DNA from: Cryptomeria japonica
Lineage: Eukaryota > Streptophyta > Pinopsida > Cupressales > Cupressaceae
Assembly: GCF_030272615.1 (NCBI RefSeq)
Contig: NC_081407.1
Location: 435,400,730 to 435,464,729, forward strand
Length of the DNA stretch: 64,000 bases
Direction: 5' to 3'
Shown: positions 24,444 through 35,482 of the stretch, piece by piece
Numbering within the stretch: the stretch's first letter is position 1
Layout: each line of letters opens with the position of its first letter
Program-made: the position numbers and the translations under genes
Notes under the pieces: model-generated
Databases searched by the model: none
What the model saw: only the letters and a program-made list of their open reading frames with translations
What the model was told of the DNA's origin: nothing

Positions 24444-27400
24444 TCAGTGAGTAAAAGATAGGGGTAGGACCCCTAACTTACTTTTGAGATATTCAAGAGT
24501 GTCCTTTAGTAGTGGCTTGGTGAAGATATCAACTATTTGTTCCTTTGTGTTAACATATTCCAACACCACTTTCTTCTCTTGAGCTTCTTCTCTAAGATAA
24601 TGATATTTGATAGATATGTGCTTTGTTTTAGAGTGCATAACAGGGTTCTTTGAAATATTAATGGCACTAGTATTGTCACAGAATATAGTTACTAGCTCAG
24701 TAACTTTCTCATTTATACCTTCCAACAATTGTTTGATCCATGCAATGTTGGTACAATTTAGTGCTGCAGCAACATATTCAGCTTTGGTTGTTGACTGAGA
24801 AACACATCCTTGTTTCTTGCTAAGCCAACTCACTAGTCTTTCTCCTAAGAAGAAAGCTCCTCCACTTGTGCTTTTTCTGTCATCAATGTTGCCTGTGCAA
24901 TCAGCATCAGTATAAATTTTTAAATCAAAATTATTTCCTTTCTGATAAACTAAGCCATAATCTTCACTGCCTTTCAAGTATTTGAAAATTCTTTTGATTG
25001 CTGTCATGTGTATTTCTTTAGGATCTGTAGAGAATCTTGCAACAATACCTACTATATGTGTTATATCTGGTCTACTATGAACAACATATTGTAGTTTTCC
25101 AATCATGGATCGATAGAGTGTCTCATCAACAGATGCAGATTCATCATTCTTTGATAGTTTGCAGTTTGTAGTCATAGGAGTACTTACTGGCTTTGAATCC
25201 TCCATTCCAAATTTCTTCAAGATTTCCTTTATGTATTTGGATTGAGTAATGAAAATTTCATTTTTCATTTGCAGTATCTGTAAGCCTATAAAATACTTTA
25301 TCTCACCGATTAATGACATCTCAAATTCTTTGCTCATTTCATTTCCAAAGTTCTTGCATAAAGAGTCATTTTCACAAAATATAATATCATCAACAAATAT
25401 GGCTGAGATTAGTATTCCATTTTCATCATTCTTCATGTACATGTTGCTGTTCTCACTTATCCTTATAAAATCAATCTTAATCAAATAAGAGTGCAATCTT
25501 TCATACCATGCTCTAGGTGCTTGTTTCAAACCATATAAAGCTTTGTTCAATTTACATACCTGATCTTTATTATTGTCTTCAACAAATCCTTCAGGTTGTT
25601 CAATGAAAACTTCTTCTTCTAATATTCCATTCAGAAATGCAGATTTGACATCCATTTGATATACCTTGAAGTTCTTGCAAGTAGCATATGCCAACAATGT
25701 TCTAACTCCTTCAAGTCTAGCAACAAGTGCAAAAGTCTCACCATAATCAATTCCTTCTTCTTGGGCATAACCTTTGCAAACCAATCTTTCTTTGTTCTGA
25801 ATGACCTCACCTTTCTCATTTAGCTTGTTTCTGAAGATCCACTTTGTACCGATTACATTTTTGTCCTTAGGTCTTGGGACCAGTGTCCATGTGTCATTCT
25901 TCTTGATTTGATCAATCTCTTGAGTCATAGCTTTTATCCAATCTTCACTATTGAATGCCTCTTTCACTATTCTTGGTTCAAATTCAGATATCAAGCATGT
26001 GTTTTGTCTCAGTTTGTTCCTTGTCATCACTGGATCATCCTTATCTCCTATAATCTGACTTGGTGCATGATTTCTTCTGACATACTTGGATAATACAGGC
26101 TTGGTAGGCTCTGTATGATACTCTTCATCACTTGGTAACCAGATATCTTCCTCATTTCCTTCAACAGTTATCTCGATAGGACTTCTTGGTTGCACATAGA
26201 CAAATTCATCACAGTCTTCTGGTTCTTTGGAATTCCTGTCATCAGTTCTTTTTGCAAATTCATCAATTTTCACATTTGTACTTTCTACTATTTTGTTAGA
26301 TGATTTGATCAAACATTTAAATGCTTTGCTTCTAGAAGAATATCCTAGAAATGTTCCTTCTTCACTTTTCTGATCAAACTTGCCATTTCTATCATCTTTA
26401 TGAACATAGCATTTGCTTCCAAAGATCTTAAAATAACTTACATTAGGTTTCTTGCCATACCAGATTTCATAAGGTGTCTTCAAAATACCTTTCTTCAATT
26501 GAACTCGGTTCAAGGTGTAAACAGCTCTGCTTATTGTTTCTCTCCAAAATGTTTGTGGAACCTTCTTCTCAATCATCAGTGTTCTAGAAAAATCCACAAT
26601 AGATCTATTTCTTCTTTTAGCTATTCCATTCTGTTGTGGAGTCCTTGGTGTAGAGACTTGTCTTTTAATACCATGATCATTACAAAATAGGTTGAAATCA
26701 TCAGATGTGAACTCTCCTCCTCTATCTAATCTAAGACATTTTAGTTGTCTTCCTGTTTCATTTTCAACTCTATCCTTGTACCACTTAAACATTTGAAAAG
26801 CTTCTGATTTTTCTTTTAAAAACATTACTGACATCATCCTTGAATAATCATCCACAAATAATATGAAATACTTATCACCATAATAACTTTGAACTTTCAT
26901 AGGACCACAAAGATCAGTGTGCACAAGATTTAAAATTCCCTTAGAAGTGTAGGACTTACTTGTAAAGCTAGATCTTGTCATCTTACCCATCTGGCATCCT
27001 TGGCACATAGCATTCTCAGGTTTTTCAAGACTCGGTAGACCTCTTACTCTGTGCTTCTTACTTATCTTGATCAGATTATCAAAATTAACATGACAAAACC
27101 TTTTATGCCATAACCAGGTATTATCAATCTTTGCATGCAAACACTTGTTGTGAGTAGAGTCAAGGTGAAATGTATTACCTTTTGTTTGTGTCCTGGTAGC
27201 AACTAACTTTCCATTTTTGTCATGAACTTTGACAATTCCTTTCTGAAATTCTATTCGGTAACCTGTGTTGTTTAGCTATGCTACACTTAGCAAATTATAT
27301 TTCAAACCTTCAACCCAATAAACATCATTGCATCTTGCTTTATCAAGAAGTGTTATGGATCCTTTACCTCTTACCGAACATGGTGCATCATTACCAAATC

Positions 27401-27709
27401 TAACATAGCCTCCATCATAATCTTCTAACATAACAAACTTGTGTTTATGTCCTGTCATCTGATGTGAGCATCCACTATCTATAATCCAAGAATCATTAGT
27501 GTTTATGTGAGATATTAGGGCTTTTTCTTCATACCTTTCTTCATCTGATCCATCCTTGATAGCCACATAAACAACTTCCTCTGTATTAATCTCATCTGAT
27601 TTATCATCTTCAGATTCCTCATCAGCAATTAAGCATGTCTTTCTATCTCTTCTTCTGAAGTCTCGATGCCCTCTGTAATGATTATCTTTCTGTCCGTCTT
27701 CTCGGTAAT
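24444..27709 (-). pseudogene. Copia A pol: protease, integrase, reverse transcriptase, RNase H
   Basis: Protease has an intact DSG (WIIDSGCSH, about 27470). A TAG at 27276 replaces the Gln seen in element B (LLSVAQ). The rest is one open frame of about 898 residues, 27140-24444. Integrase has the zinc-binding H..C..C with MCQGCQMGK and the first two catalytic Asp (VHTDLCGP, RLDRGGEF). The third position reads NGIAKRR, where the family has Glu, so the triad is broken. RT shows YQMDVKSAFLNG, LYGLKQAPRAWYERL and the catalytic FVDDIIF. RNase H follows, with YTDAD, CDNTSA and the usual C-terminal KHISIKYHYLRE. Enzymes would act in the cytoplasmic particle and nucleus. Family assignment is certain; activity is not expected. 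Confidence 0.93.
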
Positions 27710-28629
27710 TTCTCTTTTCAGTGAAATCTTTGTCAGGATAGTTAGAAGCCATATGTCCAATCTTATCACAATTGAAACATTTCAAAGGTAGTTTTCCTTT
27801 ATACTTACCTTTGCCTCTTGGTAACCTTTTGGCCAATAGTGCTTCAAATTCTTCTTGCTTTTTTATTTCTTCATACAATTTGTGTACCTGCTCCATGTTC
27901 TTTTGAAATCTTTCACTTGCTCCACTGTGATCTCCTTCAGAGTACTTATACATTCTCTTATTGTAATCATTAGATTCATTCAGATGAAAAGAACTAAATG
28001 CAGATTCAACTTTATTTACCGATGACCCACTGTTATCAAAATTACTTAACTCAAATGCATGTAGCTTACCAATAGTAACATCCAAGGAAACTGGCATATT
28101 AGGTATAGACCTCAATTCATTGATTGCAGAGACTTGGATTGCATAGGCAGGTAGAAGGGTTCTTAAGAAACTTACTTGTCACATCCTTTTCTTCAATAGT
28201 TCCTCCTGCTCCTTTGATTTGATTTACATTCTCCTTTAGTCTTGTACTGTACTGGGTTATGTTCTCACCTTCATTCATCCTCATAGATTGAAGTTGTCCT
28301 CTTAGACTATCAACTTTTTCTCTTTGAACATGTTCATCTCCTCCATATATAGATATGAGCTTAGTCCACATTGCCTTTGCATCATTACAGCCTTCTAGAT
28401 CATTAAACTCAGAATCGGTCAATGCAGATGTTATTTCAATCATTGCTTGAATGTGTTCTTGCTTTGCCTTTATCTCTTCCATAGTCAATGGATAGGTTCT
28501 CGGTGCAACAAAATCATTCTCTAGATAGTATAAAGCATATTCTCCAACTCCTGATAGATGTAGCTTCATCCTTTTCTGCCATGTAGAGAAACTTGACTTA
28601 TTTAGCTTAGGTGCATCCCTCTTATACAT
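27710..28629 (-). pseudogene. Copia A gag
   Basis: Gag forms the virus-like particle that packages element RNA. It starts at the ATG at 28629 (MYKRDAPKLNKSSFSTW, UBN2-type copia gag). A 1-nt insertion near 28165 (AAGTTTCTTAAG versus AAGTTGTTAAG in element B) shifts the frame and gives a stop at 28117; the correct frame continues at 28115. The zinc knuckle near 27775 reads CFNC-x4-H-x4-Y: the last Cys is replaced by Tyr (HMASNYP), the same change as in element B. Confidence 0.9.
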
Positions 28630-28679
28630 CTTTGGATCTTTAACTCAAGTGCCTTTAAACTTTCCTTTCGGAGTCCAAT

Positions 28680-28691
28680 GCTTTGATACCA
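28680..28691 (-). other. Primer-binding site of Copia A
   Basis: On the minus strand TGGTATCAAAGC, one change from the initiator-tRNA-Met PBS TGGTATCAGAGC, separated by two bases from the 5' LTR end at 28694. Confidence 0.88.
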
Positions 28692-28693
28692 AT

Positions 28694-29759
28694 TGATAGT
28701 TCTGATACTTAATATAAGTATAGATCCAATAGCCAACAAGATGAGAGCGGGGGGGGGGGGGGGGGGGGTGAATCATACAAACTTATTCATCCATAAAAAC
28801 ATCAGATTCAACCTCAGTAACATATATCAGTCATATAATAAAAACTGTCAAACATGCAAACTCAAAAGCATATGAACAATATAAACCTCATAACACCAGA
28901 TTTAACGTGGAAACCCAAATAGGGAAAAACCATTGTGGGATTTTGGACCCACTAAGAAATATACTCTTCTAGAGTATGCTCGATTAAAAGACAATCCTGT
29001 TAAAGATTACAAAACACATTACTAGATGTGACCCGGTTAAGGGATTTCCCTTAGATTTGTTAGGATCTTCACTTTTTTAGAAGTGACCTTGTCAAATGAT
29101 TTCAAACACTCATTTAGAATGTCACCTTGTTAGAGGATTTACATTTAAGACTATTAAGTCCACTTGGTTAAGAGATTTCCTATCACTTTCACAAAATAAC
29201 AGTAATACAATCTATCTGCAACTTCACATCTAAAATGCTAAAGCAGATTCTTATTTGTTCAATACAATCTAGACATAGAACTAATCTTGTCTATCTGTTC
29301 GGCATCAATACTCTGTTATTCTAATAGGTCTTCAAGCTTCGGTGCTCGGGAATCACTATGTAGCATCCCTGTGCATACACTTGCCTGCATATATTGTTTA
29401 TCAACAGTTCCTTATTTATAAACAATCTTCTAACCACTTAATCTCCTTGATCACATTTCCCATGATCAATCATAGCCATTAGATCTTCAATCTTGTCTAG
29501 GTTCATTGTATCTTTCGATCTGAAAATGTTTTACCCCACGTCAAAACTTGCACAATCATCTTGGAACTTGTGTTAGGGTAATGCGGTTCAATCTGAGCTG
29601 TAGATCTTCTTGCCGACTTTCCATTGGCTTAGATTAGTTAACAAACTTTTTCTACGGCTTGCCAATCATTGATCCGCTCTAACTCATCAGCATCTTTCAT
29701 TAAATATCACATGTAAACATTTAATGCATTATGTTATAGCTTGGTTACAACTCAGTGAA
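28694..29759 (-). repeat. 5' LTR of Copia A, truncated, with a 20-G tract
   Basis: 1,066 bp remain. Homology to the 3' LTR stops after GTGAA at 29759, removing about 435 bp of U3; the TATA motif (29413-29420) is kept. A run of 20 G (28749-28768) sits where other copies have 4-12. The sequence beyond 29759 is unrelated. Confidence 0.9.
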
Positions 29760-30874
29760 GCTGGCTTAGAGAAGAAAACCTTTCCTTGCAAAATTAGGTA
29801 CACACCCAATAGCTAATCAGAATACAACCGTTGAGTCTCACACAATGGATTCTCAATGTTGTATTATCCGACTCTAAACACTAATGGGGGCATGATATGG
29901 CAAGTGGCTTGGGAGAGTTACTAAATCTCTTGCACAAAGATTATCCCCCTTTCGGAGGTGAATTGAGTATCTTCTATCTTAGGGTTTGTAGTAAGGGTTT
30001 CCATTTGAAATTACCCCTTGCAGTTGCGCAAGCATGATTGAGGCCTATAGCCCAACAAGGTACCGAAATAAGAAGTAGTCACACAAGCGTGATTGAGACC
30101 ATGAGGCCCTACTAAATGTACGATATGAGAGATCTCAAAAGAGAAAACTCAAATAATCCCATCCTCTGATACTTTAATCCTGAGAGGCCTATTTTTTAGA
30201 GTGATTCAAAAAGCTAGGTCTAGTTGTACTCACTTGGGTCGTTCTCATAGGGTGATTACTTTTTCCGACTGTGACAGGCCCGCTAAAGGTAATCAAATCT
30301 CAAACATAGAAGTTCTTCAAGGGTTGGGATTTCTAATTTTCCAAATGAACAAGAGCATACTCTCCTACCTTTTAGAAAACTTCTCAAACATAGAAAACAA
30401 GATGTTCATTTACCATTAGCAAAATAAGTGTGCCTAGAAAACTTAAAGAAGACACAAAGTTTGGTTGAGTTCTCCTTAGGCAACCTGCAAAATAGATACA
30501 TTAGTAGTTATGTTGTTTTGATGAAGTGAAGCTTTGACAAACGTAATCTTGAAAAATCATCTTGTAAAAACAAGTTAGGCTGCTAGAAAATTCACAAACA
30601 GACCAGGGTTAGCATTAGTAATAACCAAATTGAAGCATAAAAACCCTAAAATGCAATTTATTTTGGAAACACAGAAGCATAAATTTGTATGAGTATTCTC
30701 ACCTGCTCTTACGAGTATTCTCATATACACGAGTGCACAAAGAAACCTTTACAATACTGTAAAGGTACTCATACAAGATTTTGATTAGACCCGACCAGAA
30801 ACCCGCGAGATTAAAAGTTTGATGATGCATAGAGGCCAAAAATGAGATTTTAGGTCCCACGGTGGGTGCCAAAA
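29760..30874 (-). other. Leader of a Tat-like LTR element, no gene
   Basis: Read from the right on the minus strand, this starts at a PBS (30853-30871) and continues as non-coding leader until it is cut off at the truncated Copia A LTR. It holds two short inverted motifs near 30705-30765 (GAGTATTCTCA twice, and CTTTACAATACTGTAAAG). No supported ORF. Confidence 0.55.
30853..30871 (-). other. Primer-binding site, Tat/Gypsy type
   Basis: TGGCACCCACCGTGGGACC on the minus strand matches the plant Tat-lineage style TGGCGCCCACCGTGGGGCC with three C-to-T or G-to-A differences. Three bases separate it from an LTR edge (TGTTGTGC at 30875). Confidence 0.65.
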
Positions 30875-32018
30875 TGTTGTGCATGTGAAGTAGGGTACTT
30901 GTAGATGCAACACAAACACTCAATAGATCATTACAAGCATGGTTAGAAAATTAAAATAAAATAAAAGATAAACCATGACAAAGCGACCTATCCCCTCCTA
31001 AGAGATGTGAGTATTGATTTGCTCTCAGATCTGGATAAGCATTCCCAGTGACTTGACTACACCTAGACAGAGGATTTAAAATAATGATGATATGCAAGCT
31101 AGATGAGATTGATTATGCTAGATTGATCTAAAAGTCTAATTAAGCTAATGATATGCATGATTAAGCTATGATGATGATGCAATTAAGCTAGAAAAGAGAT
31201 TGATTAAGCTACATGATTCAACAATTATGATAGAAAATGATCAAATTAAGCTAGATCTAAGATGAAATTGCCTATAATAACAATTCTCAAATGATATGCT
31301 AGAATGGATATTCCTATAGTAATAATGCCTAAGATGAAAATGAGATGGGATCCTTTGTGCTCCAAAATGGGGGATATTTATAGGAATTCAAAGGTTAGGG
31401 GTGAGGTGCCAGGAATCAACCGTCAAGATTGAGTCTGCAGATATCAAGGGTGAAATTGGAGGAGGTTGGAGAAGAGGTTGGAGGGAAGGACACTTGTCAT
31501 CTCTGTGGTGACAAGTGTCAAGGAGCCTTGCTCATGAGAGGGCAAGTGTCCAAGGGAGGAGACATGTGGCCTAAGTGCCATGTGTCTCAAGGGGAGAATA
31601 TCCACACCATAGGAGGTTAGGATGTGAAAGATAGGATAGGGTTAGTTAAATCCAAGGTTAGGTGAAATGGGTTAGGCTAGGGGGATGGTTAGGTTAGGTG
31701 GTTAGAAGTTATGAGGCATGTGGGTAATTTGAATTTAAAAATTCAAATAATAGGAAAAGGCTAATTAACTTTCAACAACTCATAAATTGATTTGTTTTTA
31801 TTAATTAGGATATTAGAAGAAATGAATTAAATGGGGGGAGGATTAATTAATTTAGATTAATTAATGAAAGGGACTATTGAAATGAACCTATTAAATAAAT
31901 CCTTAGATTTATTAATAAGTAGATGAAAGGGATTTAATCAAATTGCTAATGAATTTAATTAAATTAGGAAAGGGGATTAATTAAATAATTGCTTATTTAA
32001 TTAGTTATCTTCATACCA
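30875..32018 (-). repeat. Probable LTR of the Tat-like element
   Basis: It begins at 30875 next to the PBS. The other edge is tentatively the CATACCA at 32012-32018, which reads TGGTATG on the minus strand. It contains A/T-rich TTAATTAATTT stretches (31750-32010) and a repeated ACAAGTGTC / CAAGTGTCC / CATGTGTC cluster (31490-31600). A similar AT-rich composition occurs at 43.2-43.7 kb in the other orientation. No internal region joins a partner LTR, so the pair is not confirmed. Confidence 0.5.
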
Positions 32019-32032
32019 TTTTTAGGTGTATA

Positions 32033-32044
32033 TAGTATCAGAGC
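32033..32044 (+). other. Remnant primer-binding site (initiator tRNA-Met type)
   Basis: TAGTATCAGAGC, one G-to-A change from TGGTATCAGAGC. The LTR that should end just before it cannot be delimited, and the preceding bases do not match the LTR at 39721-40095. Confidence 0.45.
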
Positions 32045-34274
32045 AGGTTTAAGACATGACTTGATCAGATTTGTGTAAGCAGTAGAAGTTAGCATCCTTT
32101 GAAATATTCGCCTCCCTCTTGTTAATCGCCTCCCTCAGAGATTTGAATAGATTTCCTAGCACTATTCTTATTGAACATTAGAATACAAAGTGTATGATAT
32201 ATTCATGGATTATGGCTTGACATAGATTTTGGTTTATGTGAAAGATAGTCTCAAAATGTCTTCTTCGCAACAGCAGGGGAGTCGCAACTATAGAGGAAGA
32301 GGCCGATCTGTGATCTTGCCAAAGGGGATGAAAATATGTTGCCCGATATATGCTGTTGTCATTAAAATTAAAGAAGTGCGATAATGGGACTTTATGGTGG
32401 CCCCACTTCATGCACCATTTGCCAGCAAATTTGATGTCTTCCAACAATGTGTAAGTAGCAAAATCATAAGAAATAGTGATTATTATGAAGACCAACTTTA
32501 TAATATTAAGATCAACAATTTGTTGAAGACAAACAACAATTAATATGGTGGTCGACTTCATCATATTTATCAGATAAAGAGCAGTGATTACACAAGTTAA
32601 ATACAATGACTTTAGTAAGGATCGAGTTTGTTTGACTAAAGACAATGACTATGTATTGCAGTGACTACACTACTCAGTAAGCTAATAGAATGGACATCGA
32701 CTTCAATTTGTTAATAGGTAAACAATTCATTATTGAAGAGGTGTGATTCACTAAAAACAAATGGAGTGATTTGCATATACATAACTAAACATATTAAGTA
32801 ATGAAATGTAGTAATCAAATGGCATGAATAATACTTGATGAAATCACGCGAGTCCATCAAAATGGTGCGACTTTAATGTTTTAATAGACAATAAAACATA
32901 ATCATTTTTTGTGAGGAAGATTGACTTTGTCCAATTAACAAAGTTGATAAGTTGTATAAAGGTTGCTTCATTTTAGAAGGTTGCCATGATTGGAGAAGGA
33001 ACTTCATATACCAAAGGGTATGTCTCTTTGAAAGTGTCACACTCCTTTCAGACAAATGAAGAAGATATAAAAGGGGAGATTCAAATCATAGTTTGATGTG
33101 TGAAATGAGTGCAAGTGTGTTGAATAAAAAAATACAAATATGATTGAAGTTATGGTAGGCCTATGGTGCGAGAGGAACTGATTATCCAATTCAGTGAAGT
33201 CTATCCTAGACTCAATGATTCAAATTTACCACTGTTGGTCATACCAAATTCTCACACAGTGAAGAGCGATCCTGATTATGAAGTTACAATGAACCCTGTC
33301 CTTGAATAAGTTTGAATTTGATTGGGATTATAGAAAGGATATTTTGTGAGGCAAAATTGTTATAGAAAATCAATCATCTTTTACAGCAAGCTTAGCAAAT
33401 CTTAACTTCGATCAGACATGGTCATTATCATCGATTGAGAACTTCAATGAATTCACCTCTTAAGGGAATGCAATTTTGGCTTAAGATTGATCCAAGGGTA
33501 TTCAACGTATTGAATCAAGCAAACTTTGGGAAAGATCATCGAATTTATATCAGACAACACCAACAATTGATTGGACAAGCATGTCCATTTGAAAGGAGGT
33601 AATTTGATTCAAGTGAAGAATCAAATTAATAAATTCAGTGTTTTTGTGAAGTGTTTACAAGTCTAAAATGAGGTAGAGCATGGTCTAAGTGCAACATATA
33701 AGGAGAAATCACTTAACAACTAAGAAGAAACTGCAAGACAAGTGTGTGACTGCATCTGTAGAATCTACCAATAATAAAGAGATAAGTATTTCTTGTTTGC
33801 ACCTTTGACTAATGATCATGAATTTTATGATTCATAAAATTCATGCAATAACATTGGTAAGAGTGAATCATGTATGCTTCCAACATTGGTTTGCTTCTTT
33901 CTCTTTAGATTGTTTGATTCTATTAACTATTAGTAATCTCTCTCTAAAATGTTTCCAGGACAAATCGAGAAGAAAAAGGCTAATGAGAGATCACATTCAA
34001 GGGAGGAAGAGCTTGATGCATCATGTGAGGAAGTCACACAGGCTGAAGAATGGAGACACAACTTGCTGCCATGGGACTAAGTTGGTGGCACATAACTGGA
34101 GACATCTCTCGAAGAGGAAGAACCTATTTAGATTGTCATTGTGATCAATTTATTCAAAGAGGAGGAATTAACATTCAGAGGGAGTCTAACAAACCAACAG
34201 AGGAAAGCTTGGACGAGGAGGTCAGGAGGTTGATGTAAGAACTTGGAGCTTCAGAGGGAGTCACATTATCATTT
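32045..34274 (+). other. Non-coding retroelement-like sequence
   Basis: Downstream of the PBS remnant there is a short frame starting MSSSQQQGSRNYRGRGRS at about 32257 that stops after roughly 45 residues, then about 2 kb dense with stops in all frames. CCAAAGGGTATGTCTCTTTG at 33008 resembles the hairpin at 21282. This looks like the internal part of a non-autonomous LTR element (LARD-like). No gene is supported. Confidence 0.4.
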
Positions 34275-34436
34275 GTTAATGCATTTTTTCTCCGAGACAG
34301 AGAAATTTGAGGTGAAAGCCTTTGTTAATGCATTTTTATTTGAGGGAGAAATTTGAGCTGAAAGCGCTTGTTAATGCATTTTTCTTTGAGATGGAGAAAT
34401 TTTAGGTTAAATCCCTTGTTAATACATTTTTTCTCT
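34275..34436 (+). repeat. Tandem array of ~55-bp units, left part
   Basis: Three units of the type TTGTTAATGCATTTTTTCTCTGAGATGGAGAAATTTGAGGTGAAAGCCC. The array stops within a unit at TTTTTTCTCT (34436) and resumes at 39149 with TCTCTGAGG, so the two parts were once continuous. Confidence 0.88.
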
Positions 34437-35482
34437 TGTTAGTTAACATATTATGCTTCTTTGATTTTTATTCAATTAAACTCCATGCCCTCATGAAGTC
34501 ACAATTGTAAACTAACAAATTGGGAAAAACACAATTGTTCTTTTCCCTCTGAATTTTAAAACAGGTACAACTCCCTTATACAATATTCAATGAGTTATTC
34601 AATATAAATTTGTGCCCACTTTTAACCAGAAAGCAGTAAGGCAATACATTTATTCATAAACATGCAATGAACATAACATACGTAAATATTTTTGTTGATC
34701 ATGAAAACACAGTTTCACAGATTTCAGACTTCACATAAACAAGGAATTGGCAAATCAATATTGCTAGATAATGTTCTTTCTCAGATAAATTATTCACATA
34801 AATAGATATGATTCAGTGATAATTAAACCCACAAAGAGGCAAATTCTCAAGATTGAACACACAGATTCAAATCTTTCAGCCAATATTTGTTTTCTTCATT
34901 CATTCAAAGATGAATAACTATTCAACATGATTATCTTTCTGAAAGAAACATACAACAAACAGTAATAAACCCAAAACCTTCTGGATTTCTCCAAAAATAC
35001 GAACCCTTCTTCAGTTTCAAAACCTTCCTTAAATAACATCAATTGTTTTTTTACCCTTATGGAGTAATTTTCCGTGGTAAACAATTACCAACAGAAACAA
35101 TTTGAAAATATAACTCTAAATAATAGAAGCAATCTTTTGAGCGAGATAAAAGAGGACACATCCTCAGAAATGAAAACAAATCCTAACTAGGCATTGGGGA
35201 TCTTTGAGTTGCACCATCCTCGACATTCACATTCAGCGTTGCCTTCCATTCCTTGTACACTGCGATAAACTCCTATAAAGATGGAACACTGGGAATTTTA
35301 ACAGATGTCATCCTTTGTTTCCATGCCTCTTTCTCTAGCCGGGTCTTCTTGATTTTATCCACTTAGTTAGGTAACTGATCTGCGTAAATGTATAATACAA
35401 CTTCAACTCTGGCAACCTTTGTGAAATCAACTATTGTGAGTGCTGCATTCTTGTTAACTTTGTTCATAGTATTACAGAAAAG
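34437..35482. other. 3' part of the insertion; no supported gene
   Basis: About 1 kb of AT-rich sequence between the insertion edge and the 3' end of the minus-strand gene, presumably its 3' UTR and the element terminus. A GGTAAACAATTACC hairpin occurs at 35076-35089. Confidence 0.5.

Larger units (their letters stand above)
22557..29759 (-). mobile_element. Ty1/Copia element A, 5' LTR truncated
   Basis: A Copia retrotransposon on the minus strand with order 5' LTR - PBS - gag - protease - integrase - RT - RNase H - PPT - 3' LTR. The 3' LTR is complete (22557-23999); the 5' LTR (28694-29759) lacks about 435 bp of outer U3. Internal ORFs carry a 1-nt insertion in gag and a stop in protease, so it is non-autonomous. 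It belongs to the same family as element B (49440-57136) and the solo LTR at 59852. Only one flank is intact, so no TSD can be tested. In about 330 nt of LTR compared by eye, I counted 15 differences, 14 of them transitions. Confidence 0.92.

Noticed and set aside
32178-32645. 155-residue minus-strand ORF
   Set aside because: No recognisable motif, hydrophobic mixed composition, and it opposes a retroelement leader; likely a chance frame.
35076-35093. GGTAAACAATTACC..CCAACA as the start of a second LTR of the 4.7-kb insertion
   Set aside because: Only the first ~20 bp resemble the other end (39131-39148); similarity then stops, and no purine tract precedes it.
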